A stretch of 10,579 bases of DNA from Hyphomicrobiales bacterium (GTDB lineage: Bacteria; Pseudomonadota; Alphaproteobacteria; Rhizobiales; Aestuariivirgaceae). The stretch is from the NCBI GenBank assembly GCA_027051995.1, contig JALUFY010000261.1, positions 1 through 10,579 on the forward strand, in the 5' to 3' direction. Positions 1 to 6,841 of this stretch are shown here, in pieces (within the stretch, counting starts at the first letter, position 1; every line of letters starts with the position of its first letter). The notes beneath the pieces were generated by a model that was not told where the DNA came from, ran no database searches, and saw only the letters and a program-made list of their open reading frames with translations. The position numbers were made by a program, and so were the translations under genes.

Positions 1-384
1 TGGCGCAAGCTTCGTCTCCTTCATGATATCCGAAACCAGCACCGGCTTGTCCTCCGCCCCGCGCCTCAGCCCGGCCAGCGCCCGCCAGCTTTCCGCCCGC
101 AGTTTCTCGGTATTGCCCAGCACGGCATCGGTTTCGTCCATGCGCGCGAAGGCCTCCGCCTCGGTCTGCGCCGCGCAGCCGGTCACCACCAGCGGCGCGT
201 CCGGATGCTCCCGGCGCGCCTTGCGGATGGCCTGGCGGGCCTGCCGCTGGGCCTCCGCCGTCACTGCGCAGGTGTTGACGATCACCGCGTCCCCCAGCCC
301 GGCGCGGCCCGCCTCGCGCCGGATGACCTCCGATTCGAAGGCGTTCAGGCGGCAGCCGAATGTGATGATGTCCGGTTCCTTCAT
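1..384 (-). CDS. mtaB: tRNA t6A37 methylthiotransferase MtaB, N-terminal part (runs off the window)
   Basis: MtaB is a radical-SAM enzyme that adds a methylthio group to N6-threonylcarbamoyladenosine at position 37 of certain tRNAs, giving ms2t6A. Only the first 128 codons are here; the 3' end lies beyond base 1. The visible part is the N-terminal methylthiotransferase (UPF0004) domain. It opens with [15 protein letters not shown] (Cys11), followed by [15 protein letters not shown] (Cys39) and [11 protein letters not shown] (Cys70). These three cysteines hold the second iron-sulfur cluster in this family. The FGCRLN and CAVTAEA wording separates MtaB from MiaB and RimO. The radical-SAM CxxxCxxC motif is expected further on and cannot be seen. 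The start ATG overlaps the dapF stop as ATGA, so translation is probably coupled. In many alphaproteobacteria dapF, mtaB and ftsY lie in this order; ftsY would be outside the window. Confidence 0.93.
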   Translation of the reverse strand, partial: MKEPDIITFGCRLNAFESEVIRREAGRAGLGDAVIVNTCAVTAEAQRQARQAIRKARREHPDAPLVVTGCAAQTEAEAFARMDETDAVLGNTEKLRAESWRALAGLRRGAEDKPVLVSDIMKETKLAP

Positions 385-1262
385 GAAGCGCCCCGGGCGG
401 CCGGGCGGCTGAAAAGCTCCGCCGGCAGTTCGCCCTCGAACTCGTATTCCACCGGCCCGGCCATGAGAATGTGATCATCCCCCTCCCGCCAGGTGATGAA
501 CAGATCGCCGCCGGGCAGGCTGACGCGCGCCTTGCGCCCCGTCAGCTTCTTGCGCGCCGCGCACACGGCGGCGGCGCAGGCGGCGGTGCCGCAGGCTTTC
601 GTCAGCCCCGCCCCGCGCTCCCAGACCTTCAGCCGCAGATGGGCGGGGCCTTCCACCTTGCACAGCGATATATTGGCCCCTTCGGGAAAGACCGGATGAT
701 TCTCCAGAAGCGGCCCGGTGCGCGCAAGATCGGTCACCTCCAGATCGTCCACCCAGAAGATGGCGTGCGGATTGCCCACGTTGACCACCGACGGCGTATG
801 CAGCACCGGATTGTCGATCGGCCCCACCTGAAGTTCGATGCCGCGCGTGTCGCGGAATTCCTCGGCCAGCGGAATGTCTTGCCAGCCAAATTTCGGCGCG
901 CCCATGTCCGCCTCGATCAGCCCCTGCGCGTTGCGCTGCGCCAGCAGCAGCCCGGCCTGCGTCTGGATGGTCGCGTGATCCTTGCCCGTCTCCTTCATGA
1001 TGATGTCGGCCACGCAGCGCGTGGCGTTGCCGCAAGCGTTCACCTGCGATCCGTCGCGGTTCCAGATCTCCATGAACACATTGGCCGTGTTCACCGGCCG
1101 CATGACGATGATCTGATCACAGCCGACGCCTTTCTCCCGGTCGCCGATGGCGCGCGCGATCTCCGCGTTCACCGGCAGGGCGCGGGCGCGCGCGTCGAGC
1201 ACGACGAAATCATTGCCCAGCCCGTTCATCTTGCGAAATGCGATGGCCGCCTGTTCGTTCAT
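381..1262 (-). CDS. dapF: Diaminopimelate epimerase DapF
   Basis: DapF converts LL-diaminopimelate to meso-diaminopimelate in the cytoplasm, the last step before lysine and the source of meso-DAP for peptidoglycan. The 293-residue protein has the PLP-independent two-cysteine site: Cys77 in NACGNATRC and Cys224 in [12 protein letters not shown]. It also has the opening [17 protein letters not shown] and the central [14 protein letters not shown]. coli DapF is 274 residues, so this is full length with a slightly long start and end. The frame is open upstream to 1331, but I chose the ATG at 1262. The family homology begins about ten residues after it, and a GGAG sits at 1273-1276, ten bases upstream. 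It follows the terC-family gene by 69 bases and overlaps mtaB by four, so the three are probably co-transcribed. Confidence 0.97.
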   Translation of the reverse strand: MNEQAAIAFRKMNGLGNDFVVLDARARALPVNAEIARAIGDREKGVGCDQIIVMRPVNTANVFMEIWNRDGSQVNACGNATRCVADIIMKETGKDHATIQTQAGLLLAQRNAQGLIEADMGAPKFGWQDIPLAEEFRDTRGIELQVGPIDNPVLHTPSVVNVGNPHAIFWVDDLEVTDLARTGPLLENHPVFPEGANISLCKVEGPAHLRLKVWERGAGLTKACGTAACAAAVCAARKKLTGRKARVSLPGGDLFITWREGDDHILMAGPVEYEFEGELPAELFSRPAARGAS

Positions 1263-1331
1263 GGCCGCACGGCTCCGTATGCCTTGTGTGATCCGGGCGG
1301 CCAATATAGTGCGCCCCCGCGCCGCTGGCAA

Positions 1332-2075
1332 TCAGCTTCGCCCGCCGTCACCGTCACTGGCGCGGGCCTTTCCGCGCACCCGCACCCAGGAGTTGATCCC
1401 CTCGACGAAGAGCGAGAACAGGATGGCGAAATAGACATAGCCGCGCGGAATGTGGAAATGCAGCCCGTCGGCCACCAGCACCGCCCCCACCAGCAGGATG
1501 AAGGCCAGCGCCAGCATCTTGATGGTGATGTGCCGCTCGATGAATTCGCTCACAGGTTTGGCGAAGGCCATCATGACGATGATGGCGATGGCGTTGGCCA
1601 GGATCATGACGGGCAGGAACTGCGTCATGGCCACCGCCGTGACGATGGAATCCAGGGCGAAGACCAGATCGAGCACCATGATCATGAAAACCACGCCGGC
1701 GAATGTGCCCGCCGTGGCCTCTTGCGGGCCTTCCATTCCGCCCTCGGCCTCCTCATGGATTTCCATGGTCGCCTTCCACAGCAGATAAAGCCCCCCGGAC
1801 AGCAGGATCAGATCGCGCCAGGAAAAGGCGAAGCCGGATATGGTGAAAATGGGCGTGGTCAGTTTCGTCAGCCACACCAGCACCGAGAGCAGAATGATGC
1901 GCAGCACAAGCGCCCCGAGAAGGCCGATGCGCTGCGCCTTAGGACGCTGTTCGCAGGGCAGCTTGCGCGAGGCGATGGCGAGAAAAACCAGATTGTCGAT
2001 CCCCAGGACGATTTCCAGAAGAACGAGCGTCGCAAGGCTTATCCAGCCCTCGATGGTGAACAGCCAGTCAAACAT
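1332..2075 (-). CDS. TerC-family integral membrane protein
   Basis: This 247-residue protein belongs to the TerC family of polytopic inner-membrane proteins. Members are linked to tellurite resistance and, better supported, to manganese export and metal loading of exported enzymes. The sequence shows about seven hydrophobic segments (roughly residues 11-34, 51-70, 86-101, 123-149, 152-171, 184-203 and 212-229). It has the two internally related family signatures, LEIVLGIDNLVFLA (residues 20-33) and LVFALDSIVTAVAM (137-150). Their in-membrane Glu21, Asp27, Asn28, Asp142 and Ser143 are the likely cation-contacting residues. A charged Glu-rich loop at 105-120 separates the halves, and the C-terminal tail is short and polar. 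The start ATG gives the usual MFDWL opening; a GGAG at 2088-2091 lies 12 bases upstream. The substrate cannot be told from sequence, and no other tellurite-resistance gene is nearby. Confidence 0.9.
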   Translation of the reverse strand: MFDWLFTIEGWISLATLVLLEIVLGIDNLVFLAIASRKLPCEQRPKAQRIGLLGALVLRIILLSVLVWLTKLTTPIFTISGFAFSWRDLILLSGGLYLLWKATMEIHEEAEGGMEGPQEATAGTFAGVVFMIMVLDLVFALDSIVTAVAMTQFLPVMILANAIAIIVMMAFAKPVSEFIERHITIKMLALAFILLVGAVLVADGLHFHIPRGYVYFAILFSLFVEGINSWVRVRGKARASDGDGGRS

Positions 2076-2088
2076 GAATGTGCAAATC

Positions 2089-2110
2089 TCCGGCGGCGGA
2101 ATGCGCCGGA
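2089..2110 (-). promoter_or_regulatory. Hairpin overlapping the terC-family ribosome binding site
   Basis: Read leftward, TCCGGCG (2110-2104) and CGCCGGA (2095-2089) form a perfect 7-bp stem with an 8-base loop. The last bases of the right arm are part of the GGAG (2091-2088) that serves as the only Shine-Dalgarno-like match for the gene starting at 2075. If the hairpin forms in the mRNA, it would hide that site. The pairing is seen directly; the regulatory role is inferred. In a region this GC-rich, a 7-bp repeat can also occur by chance. Confidence 0.35.
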
Positions 2111-2199
2111 CGCCCCGGTTGTTGATTCCTCAATTGCCAAGGGTGCGGCAAAATGGGCACAAGCGCAAGCAAAACCCGCACGGCGCGCGCATCATTGCA

Positions 2200-2228
2200 T
2201 TGACGAAACAGTCCCGCGCATGTAAGAA
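2200..2228 (+). promoter_or_regulatory. Candidate sigma-70 promoter for asd
   Basis: TTGACG (2200-2205) is followed after 17 bases by TAAGAA (2223-2228). The -35 is a near-perfect housekeeping match; the -10 matches only three of six positions, which is common in alphaproteobacteria. Transcription would begin near 2235 and leave an asd leader of about 270 bases, which is long. A second -10-like TATGAT at 2288-2293 has no -35 partner. Confidence 0.35.
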
Positions 2229-2402
2229 CCGCGCGGGTTTCAACAACGCGGGAACGCGGAACGCATCATGCGCGCAAGCGGCGGACATATGATCAAACGC
2301 CAGGCGGCCGGCCGCGCCGCCGCCACACTGCGCGCGCCCGCGCGGCGGAAAACCACCGTCACCACCAGGAAAACGGCCACTACGGCCTGATCCCTCCCCC
2401 CG

Positions 2403-2428
2403 GGCCTTTCTCCCGCCGGGGAGAGGCC
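2403..2428 (+). repeat. Strong GC-rich hairpin in the asd leader, possibly a dispersed palindrome
   Basis: Bases 2403-2413 pair with 2418-2428 over 11 consecutive positions, two of them G-U, around a CGCC loop. No run of T follows on either strand, so it is not a standard terminator. CTCTCC/GGAGAG palindromes of this style are a common kind of dispersed intergenic repeat in proteobacterial genomes. Only one copy is in this window, so repeat status is inferred. It lies about 80 bases before the asd start and would be in the asd transcript. Confidence 0.45.
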
Positions 2429-2507
2429 GGAGCGAACCATCACGGCCGGTGGCGGCGGGCAATCCGCCCGGGAGCGGCGGGAAACAGGATTTCAGGAGCA
2501 CAACATC

Positions 2508-3545
2508 ATGGGTTACAAGGTCGCAGTCGTCGGCGCGACGGGCAATGTCGGGCGTGAAATGCTCAACATTCTCGATGAGCGCAAATTCCCCGCGGACGAG
2601 GTTTACGCCATTGCCTCGCGCCGCTCGCTCGGCAAGGAGGTCAGCTACGGCGATCGCATCCTCAAGTGCCACGACCTTGAGCAGTTCGATTTCTCCAGGG
2701 TGGATTTCTGCCTCATGTCGGCGGGCTCGTCCGTGTCGAAGGAATGGAGCCCGAAGATCGGCAAGACGGGCGCCATCGTCATCGACAACTCCTCCTGCTG
2801 GCGCTACGACCCCACCGTGCCGCTGGTGGTGCCGGAGGTCAACGCCGCCGTGCTGGAGAACTGGATCAAGTCCGGGGATTGCGGCAACATCATCGCCAAT
2901 CCCAACTGCTCCACCGCCCAGCTGGTCGTCGTTCTCAAGCCGCTGCATGACAGATACGGCATCCGGCGCATCGTCGTCTCCACCTATCAGTCGGTTTCCG
3001 GCGCCGGCAAGGCGGCCATGGACGAGCTGTGGGATCAGACCAAGTCGATCTTCATGAACGACATGAAGCCGCCGGAGAAGTTCACCAAGCAGATCGCCTT
3101 CAACGTCATCCCCCACATCGACGTTTTCATGGATGACGGCTACACCAAGGAAGAGTGGAAGCTCAACGCCGAGACCAAGAAGATCCTCGATCCGAAGATC
3201 AAGGTGACGGCCACCGCCGTGCGCGTGCCGGTCTTCATCAGCCACGGCGAGGCGGTCAACATCGAGTTCGAAAAGGACGTGGACGAGAACGAGGCCCGCG
3301 ACATCCTGCGCGAAGCCCCCGGCGTGCTGGTGGTGGACAAGCGCGAGGACGGCGGCTACGTCACTCCCGTGGAGGCGGCTGGCGATTTCGCCACTTTCGT
3401 TTCGCGCATCCGTCAGGACAGCACGCTCGATTCCGGCCTTGATCTGTGGGTGGTTTCCGACAACCTGCGCAAGGGCGCCGCGCTCAACACCGTCCAGATC
3501 GCCGAAACCCTCATCAACCGCGGCCTCGTCAAACCCCGCGCCTGA
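2508..3545 (+). CDS. asd: Aspartate-semialdehyde dehydrogenase Asd
   Basis: Asd reduces aspartyl-4-phosphate to aspartate semialdehyde with NADPH, the branch point feeding lysine/meso-DAP, threonine and methionine. The 345-residue protein starts with the dinucleotide-binding VAVVGATGNVGREML (residues 6-19). It carries the nucleophile Cys134 in NPNCSTAQL, Gln161 in STYQSVSGAG, and the substrate and catalytic residues Arg239 and His246 in VRVPVFISHGEAVNIEF. It is about 20 residues shorter than E. coli Asd and resembles the form found in many alphaproteobacteria and Gram-positives. The ATG has AGGAG at 2494-2498, nine bases upstream. It stands alone on its strand, with a gene converging 32 bases after its stop and no clear terminator between. 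It supplies the pathway whose later steps, dapB and dapF, lie elsewhere in the window. Confidence 0.97.
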   Translation: MGYKVAVVGATGNVGREMLNILDERKFPADEVYAIASRRSLGKEVSYGDRILKCHDLEQFDFSRVDFCLMSAGSSVSKEWSPKIGKTGAIVIDNSSCWRYDPTVPLVVPEVNAAVLENWIKSGDCGNIIANPNCSTAQLVVVLKPLHDRYGIRRIVVSTYQSVSGAGKAAMDELWDQTKSIFMNDMKPPEKFTKQIAFNVIPHIDVFMDDGYTKEEWKLNAETKKILDPKIKVTATAVRVPVFISHGEAVNIEFEKDVDENEARDILREAPGVLVVDKREDGGYVTPVEAAGDFATFVSRIRQDSTLDSGLDLWVVSDNLRKGAALNTVQIAETLINRGLVKPRA

Positions 3546-3577
3546 GTCGTCCCTTCCGCACCCGTCCGGTTCGCCTC

Positions 3578-4330
3578 TCAGCCGGCTTTGGCCACGCGCG
3601 GCTCGGCATGCCAGCCTTCATAGGAGCCGCCGAGCTGGCCGGCCATGTGGCTGATGGCGGCGGTGTCGGCGTTGATGATCTCCGGCAGCGGCGGCGTCCG
3701 CTTGTGGAATTGCAGGACGAAGTGCGGCTGATGTTCGCCAGGCGAGCGGATGCCATCGACGATATAGCGGTTCTTGCGCGCCCAGTTGGCGAAGGCGATG
3801 GCCTGATGCCGGTTGGCGAAGCAGGCGGCGTGTTCGATGGGCCGGGGCTCGTTCAAATCATCCCCGGCGGCGCCGAGGGCGGCGATGGCCGTCATGTCGC
3901 GCATTCTGCGCCGCTCGTCCGCCGTGGGCAGGAGCTGGCCGAAATAGACCTCGTAGGCGGGATCGGCCTGCATTTTCATGCCCAGCGGAATATCCATGCG
4001 CAGGGCGATGCGGCGGATGAGGTTTTGCGCCTCCTCGCGGCCGCAGGAGACATGGAAGAACATGGTGCGCAGGCCGTTGGCCGTGACCTGGCCCACATAG
4101 CGGCCATCGAGCGCCTTGATCCAGTCCTCCAGCTCGCTTTCCAGCGCTTGCAGGCGGTCTTCGTCTTCCGCCGAGGGCAGGCCATCCGGCGTCATTTCGT
4201 AATCGGCCTGAACGCGCAGAAGATTGGGCAGATCCAGCTGGCGCAGTTCGCGGGCGGCGCCCGCGTTGAACAGGATCCAGGCGGGGGCACCGTCTATTTC
4301 GGTTTCGAAGGCTTCCCAGTTGCTATTCAT
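3578..4330 (-). CDS. Two-domain protein: DUF695 followed by RraB (RNase E regulator-like)
   Basis: The 250-residue protein looks like a DUF695 domain (about residues 1-130) joined to an RraB domain (about 145-245). The first part has WEAFETEIDGAPAWILFN and MFFHVSCGREEAQNLIRR. The second has GDDLNEPRPIEHAACF, the aromatic/basic HFVLQFHK, and a GGSYEGWHAEP ending. In gammaproteobacteria the stand-alone RraB binds RNase E and limits its cleavage of some transcripts. Whether the fused form does so is unknown, and the DUF695 role is unknown. No signal peptide or membrane segment is visible. I chose ATG 4330 because homology starts at once and AGGAAA lies at 4341-4346. A longer frame from a TTG at 4372 would begin upstream of the -10 candidate. 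Its stop faces asd across 32 bases. No neighbour suggests a shared pathway. Confidence 0.8.
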   Translation of the reverse strand: MNSNWEAFETEIDGAPAWILFNAGAARELRQLDLPNLLRVQADYEMTPDGLPSAEDEDRLQALESELEDWIKALDGRYVGQVTANGLRTMFFHVSCGREEAQNLIRRIALRMDIPLGMKMQADPAYEVYFGQLLPTADERRRMRDMTAIAALGAAGDDLNEPRPIEHAACFANRHQAIAFANWARKNRYIVDGIRSPGEHQPHFVLQFHKRTPPLPEIINADTAAISHMAGQLGGSYEGWHAEPRVAKAG

Positions 4331-4354
4331 GGCGGTGTTGTTTCCTGACGCAAG

Positions 4355-4360
4355 ATCATA
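4355..4360 (-). promoter_or_regulatory. -10-like TATGAT upstream of the DUF695-RraB gene
   Basis: Read leftward this is TATGAT, five of six to consensus. It would place the transcript start near 4348, just ahead of the AGGAAA at 4341-4346 and the ATG at 4330. No good -35 is present at the right distance, so an activator might be needed, or the match may be chance. Confidence 0.3.
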
Positions 4361-4386
4361 CTGACACTTCAACTTTTAACCATTCT

Positions 4387-4417
4387 GGCGGCAAGTCATT
4401 AACGCTGTCTTGCCGCC
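4387..4417. promoter_or_regulatory. Perfect 9-bp inverted repeat, possible operator between divergent genes
   Basis: GGCGGCAAG (4387-4395) is matched exactly by CTTGCCGCC (4409-4417), with a 13-base AT-richer spacer that contains TTAAC. The arm centres are 22 bp apart, about two helical turns, which suits a dimeric DNA-binding protein. It sits in the 205-base gap between the DUF695-RraB gene and the dehydrogenase. If the leftward transcript starts near 4348, the repeat covers about -39 to -69, an activator-like place. No T run follows on either strand, so it is not a terminator. The regulator, if any, is not identified. Confidence 0.5.
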
Positions 4418-4535
4418 GCCCGGCATGGCGCTGGCATGGTTGCCAAATTGCAAACGGGCCAGATTGCCGCACGGGTGACAGAAGGGCGGATTTCAGGCTA
4501 GAAGAGGGCAGGGGCACATTGACGAAGGATCATCC

Positions 4536-5372
4536 ATGAACGCCATCTGGGAGAGCAAGGGGCCGCGCCGGGCGCTGATCACCGGCGCGTCCGGCGGCAT
4601 CGGCGAGGCCTTCGCGCGCATTCTCGCGGATGAGGGCTGGGAGCTGGCGCTGGCGGCGCGCAATGACGGGGAGTTGCACCGGGTGGCCGGCGTGCTGCGC
4701 GCCAAGCACCAGATCGAGGCGCACCCGGTGGCGGTGGATCTGAGCATGCGCGACGCCGGGGGGCGGCTGGCGGCGGCGCTGGACAAGCGCGGCTTCTCGC
4801 CCGATGTGGTGATCAACAACGCAGGCTTCGGGCTGGCCGGAGAGGCCGCCTCTTTGCCGCTGGACGAGCAGCTTTCCATGCTGGACGTCAACGCGCGCAC
4901 CGCCACGGACCTGAGTTTGCGCTTTCTGCCGGCCATGCGGGCGCGCGGCAGGGGGGGCGTGCTCAACGTGGCCTCGCTGGCCGGATTCATGCCGGGGCCG
5001 GGCATGGCGGTCTATTTCGCCACCAAAGCCTATCTGCTGTCGTTCACCGAATCGCTGGCCGAGGAGATGGCCGGAACGGGGCTGACCATCAGCGCCTTCT
5101 GCCCCGGCATGGTGCGCACCGGCTTTCAGGACCGCTCGGGCATGGGGCGCTCCTGGATGGCGCGCTTCATGCCGGCGGCCAAACCGGATGTCTCCGCCTG
5201 GGCCGGGTGGCAGGGCTTCAAGGAGGGCCGGACGGTCATCGTGCCCGGCATCCTGAACACACTTCTGGCGCTGAACGGGCGCTATTCGCCGCGCTTCATC
5301 ACCCGCCGCGTGACCAAAAAGCTGCTCATGCCGCGCGGCGGGGACGGCAGGGGGAAAGGCTCCGGGTCTTAA
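4536..5372 (+). CDS. Short-chain dehydrogenase/reductase (classical SDR)
   Basis: This is a 278-residue cytoplasmic NAD(P)-dependent oxidoreductase of the classical SDR family, closest in style to the DltE/COG0300 group. It has the cofactor motif TGASGGIG (residues 16-23) and NNAG (94-97). The catalytic set is Ser147 in NVASLAG and Tyr160/Lys164 in YFATK, followed by CPGMVRTGF (189-197). Arg42 at the end of the second strand would favour NADP(H). The substrate cannot be inferred. The C-terminal 40 residues are basic, with a glycine-rich tail. AAGGA at 4525-4529 lies six bases before the ATG and settles the start. It stands alone on its strand, and its TAA stop is shared base for base with the stop of the converging hslO. 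Confidence 0.9.
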   Translation: MNAIWESKGPRRALITGASGGIGEAFARILADEGWELALAARNDGELHRVAGVLRAKHQIEAHPVAVDLSMRDAGGRLAAALDKRGFSPDVVINNAGFGLAGEAASLPLDEQLSMLDVNARTATDLSLRFLPAMRARGRGGVLNVASLAGFMPGPGMAVYFATKAYLLSFTESLAEEMAGTGLTISAFCPGMVRTGFQDRSGMGRSWMARFMPAAKPDVSAWAGWQGFKEGRTVIVPGILNTLLALNGRYSPRFITRRVTKKLLMPRGGDGRGKGSGS

Positions 5373-6310
5373 TCTTCCTCCGCCTTCGCTTCCAGTTCTT
5401 CGGGCGAAAAGACGTATTCGCGCGAGCAGAACTGGCAGCGGGCGGTGATCTTTCCATCCCTGACCATGTGGGCGCGGTCTTCCCTTGAGAAATTGCGCAG
5501 GGTGGCCAGCAGGCCCTCGCGCGAGCAGCTGCAGCGCCATGTGATGGGCAGCGGATCAAAGACGCGCACGCCGTCTTCATGGAACAGCCGGAAGAGCAGC
5601 CGCTCCGGAGACAGGCCCGGATCGAGCAGTTCGTGATCCTCCAGCGTGTCGAACAGGGCCGAGGCGCGCGGCCAGTCGTCTTCATCCCCCGCCGCAGCCT
5701 CTCCGGAGGCCGGAGGCAGATGCTGGATCATGGCCGCCCCGGCGCGCCAGTATTCGCCATCCGCGCCGCTGAGCTGCCCGGCGGCCAGTTTGACCAGGGT
5801 GGGAATCTGTTCGGATTTTTCGAAATATTCCTGCGCCGCATTGGCCAGTGAGCCGGTGAAGGCGACGACGCCCTGATAGCGCTCGGTCTCCTTGCCCTGA
5901 TCGATGGTGAAGGCCAGATGACCCTTGCCAAGCAGTTTCCCGGCGTCGCGGGCGTCCTTGTCCGAAAGGGCGGCGAGCGCCGCCTCGTCAAAACGCGCCA
6001 GGCCGCGAATGAACCCCGGCGTGGTGAAATCGGCGACCAGCATGGAGATGGGGCCGTCCGTTTCGGCCTGCACGATGAGCTTGCCGTCAAACTTCAGCGA
6101 CGCGCCGAGCAACGCGGCCAGCGCCATGACCTCGCCGAGCAGGCGCGAGACGGGCGCGGGGTATGCGTGCTGGCGGATGGCCGTATCCACGGCCTTTCCC
6201 AGGCGCACGATGCGCCCGCGCACGTTCAATGCGTCCACGGTGAAGGCGACGGCGATGTCATCGCCCATTTCGGCGCGCGCCGGGCGGCTGGCGTCATTGC
6301 TGCTGGTCAT
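5369..6310 (-). CDS. hslO: Redox-regulated chaperone Hsp33
   Basis: Hsp33 is a cytoplasmic holdase that stays inactive while reduced and zinc-bound. It is switched on when oxidation and unfolding release the zinc. The 313-residue protein keeps the four zinc cysteines near the C-terminus: Cys260 and Cys262 in WRCSCSRE, and Cys292 and Cys295 in ARCQFCSREY. The N-terminal core is recognisable from HAYPAPVSRLLGEVMALAALLG (roughly residues 48-69) and from the GYF-like AAQEYFEKSEQIPT. It is about 20 residues longer than E. coli Hsp33, owing to the start and an acidic loop around 200-212. The ribosome binding site is weak. It is last in the leftward dnaN-dapB-gpmA-dut-hslO string, 75 bases after dut, so it may also have its own promoter. 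No clear heat-shock promoter is visible. Its TAA overlaps the stop of the converging dehydrogenase. Confidence 0.96.
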   Translation of the reverse strand: MTSSNDASRPARAEMGDDIAVAFTVDALNVRGRIVRLGKAVDTAIRQHAYPAPVSRLLGEVMALAALLGASLKFDGKLIVQAETDGPISMLVADFTTPGFIRGLARFDEAALAALSDKDARDAGKLLGKGHLAFTIDQGKETERYQGVVAFTGSLANAAQEYFEKSEQIPTLVKLAAGQLSGADGEYWRAGAAMIQHLPPASGEAAAGDEDDWPRASALFDTLEDHELLDPGLSPERLLFRLFHEDGVRVFDPLPITWRCSCSREGLLATLRNFSREDRAHMVRDGKITARCQFCSREYVFSPEELEAKAEED

Positions 6311-6385
6311 GTGATCCGTTCCCGAAAAATGAATATCCAGCCTGTCATGTCGTAAGGCATGTGGCGGATTGCAAGAGGCGCTGTT

Positions 6386-6841
6386 CTACAGGCCGGAAGA
6401 GCCGAAGCCGCCCTGGCCGCGCCCGGTGTTGTCCAGCGCGTCCGTTTCCCGCCAGCGGCATCTCGTCACCGGGGCGATGACGAGCTGGGCGATGCGCATG
6501 CCGCGCGTGATGGTGAAGGGCGCTTCGCCGTGATTGATCACGATGACGCCGATCTCGCCGCGATAGTCGGCGTCTATGGTGCCCGGCGCGTTCAGGCAGG
6601 TGACGCCATGCTTGAGGGCCAGCCCGGAACGCGGGCGCACCTGGGCCTCGTAGCCTTCCGGCAGGGCGATGCGGATGCCGGCCGGAACAAGGGCGCGCGC
6701 GCCCGGGGCGAGAACGAGCGGTGCGTCCCCGGCGATGGCGGCGCGCAGATCCATGCCCGCCGCGCCGGCGCTTTCATAAGACGGCAGGGCCAGGCCGGCG
6801 CCGTTTTCCGTGCGGGTTATGCCTATGGCCGGGCCGGTCAT
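6386..6841 (-). CDS. dut: Trimeric dUTP diphosphatase
   Basis: Dut hydrolyses dUTP to dUMP and pyrophosphate, keeping uracil out of DNA and feeding thymidylate synthesis. All five conserved motifs of the trimeric family are present in 151 residues, the usual length. They are AAGMDLRA (27-34), [11 protein letters not shown] (70-80), [13 protein letters not shown] (84-96) with the catalytic Asp90, [13 protein letters not shown] (113-125), and the C-terminal lid [11 protein letters not shown] (140-150). The start ATG overlaps the gpmA stop as ATGA, so it is very likely co-transcribed and translationally coupled with gpmA. No metabolic link between the two is obvious; sharing an operon with dnaN upstream fits a replication role better. 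Confidence 0.97.
   Translation of the reverse strand: MTGPAIGITRTENGAGLALPSYESAGAAGMDLRAAIAGDAPLVLAPGARALVPAGIRIALPEGYEAQVRPRSGLALKHGVTCLNAPGTIDADYRGEIGVIVINHGEAPFTITRGMRIAQLVIAPVTRCRWRETDALDNTGRGQGGFGSSGL

Larger units (their letters stand above)
2076..2507. other. Divergent gap between the terC-family gene and asd, no gene seen
   Basis: This is 432 bases with no reading frame I would call a gene. Frames that are open here are short, lack ribosome binding sites and have arginine- and alanine-rich shadow composition. The gap holds a hairpin overlapping the terC ribosome binding site, a sigma-70-like promoter candidate for asd, a very GC-rich stretch at about 2300-2350, and a strong hairpin at 2403-2428. 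I found no tRNA and none of the conserved motifs I know for the yybP-ykoY manganese or lysine riboswitches. Confidence 0.7.

Noticed and set aside
471..2225. Long plus-strand open frame (about 580 codons) antisense to dapF and the terC-family gene
   Set aside because: It crosses two well-supported genes and their gap, has an arginine-, histidine- and glutamine-rich composition typical of antisense frames in GC-rich DNA, and matches no family I know.
2076..2260. yybP-ykoY manganese riboswitch upstream of the terC-family gene
   Set aside because: The conserved internal-loop sequences of that class are not visible on the minus strand.
4331..4372. TTG start giving a 14-residue longer DUF695-RraB protein
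   Set aside because: Family homology begins right after the ATG at 4330, and the TTG has no ribosome binding site and lies upstream of the -10 candidate.
4376..4403. Full CtrA site (TTAA-N7-TTAA) between the DUF695-RraB and dehydrogenase genes
   Set aside because: The two TTAA are 19 bases apart, not 7; at most half sites are present.
6311..6385. Heat-shock sigma-32 promoter for hslO
   Set aside because: A CTTG occurs in the minus strand, but no acceptable -10 follows at the right distance.
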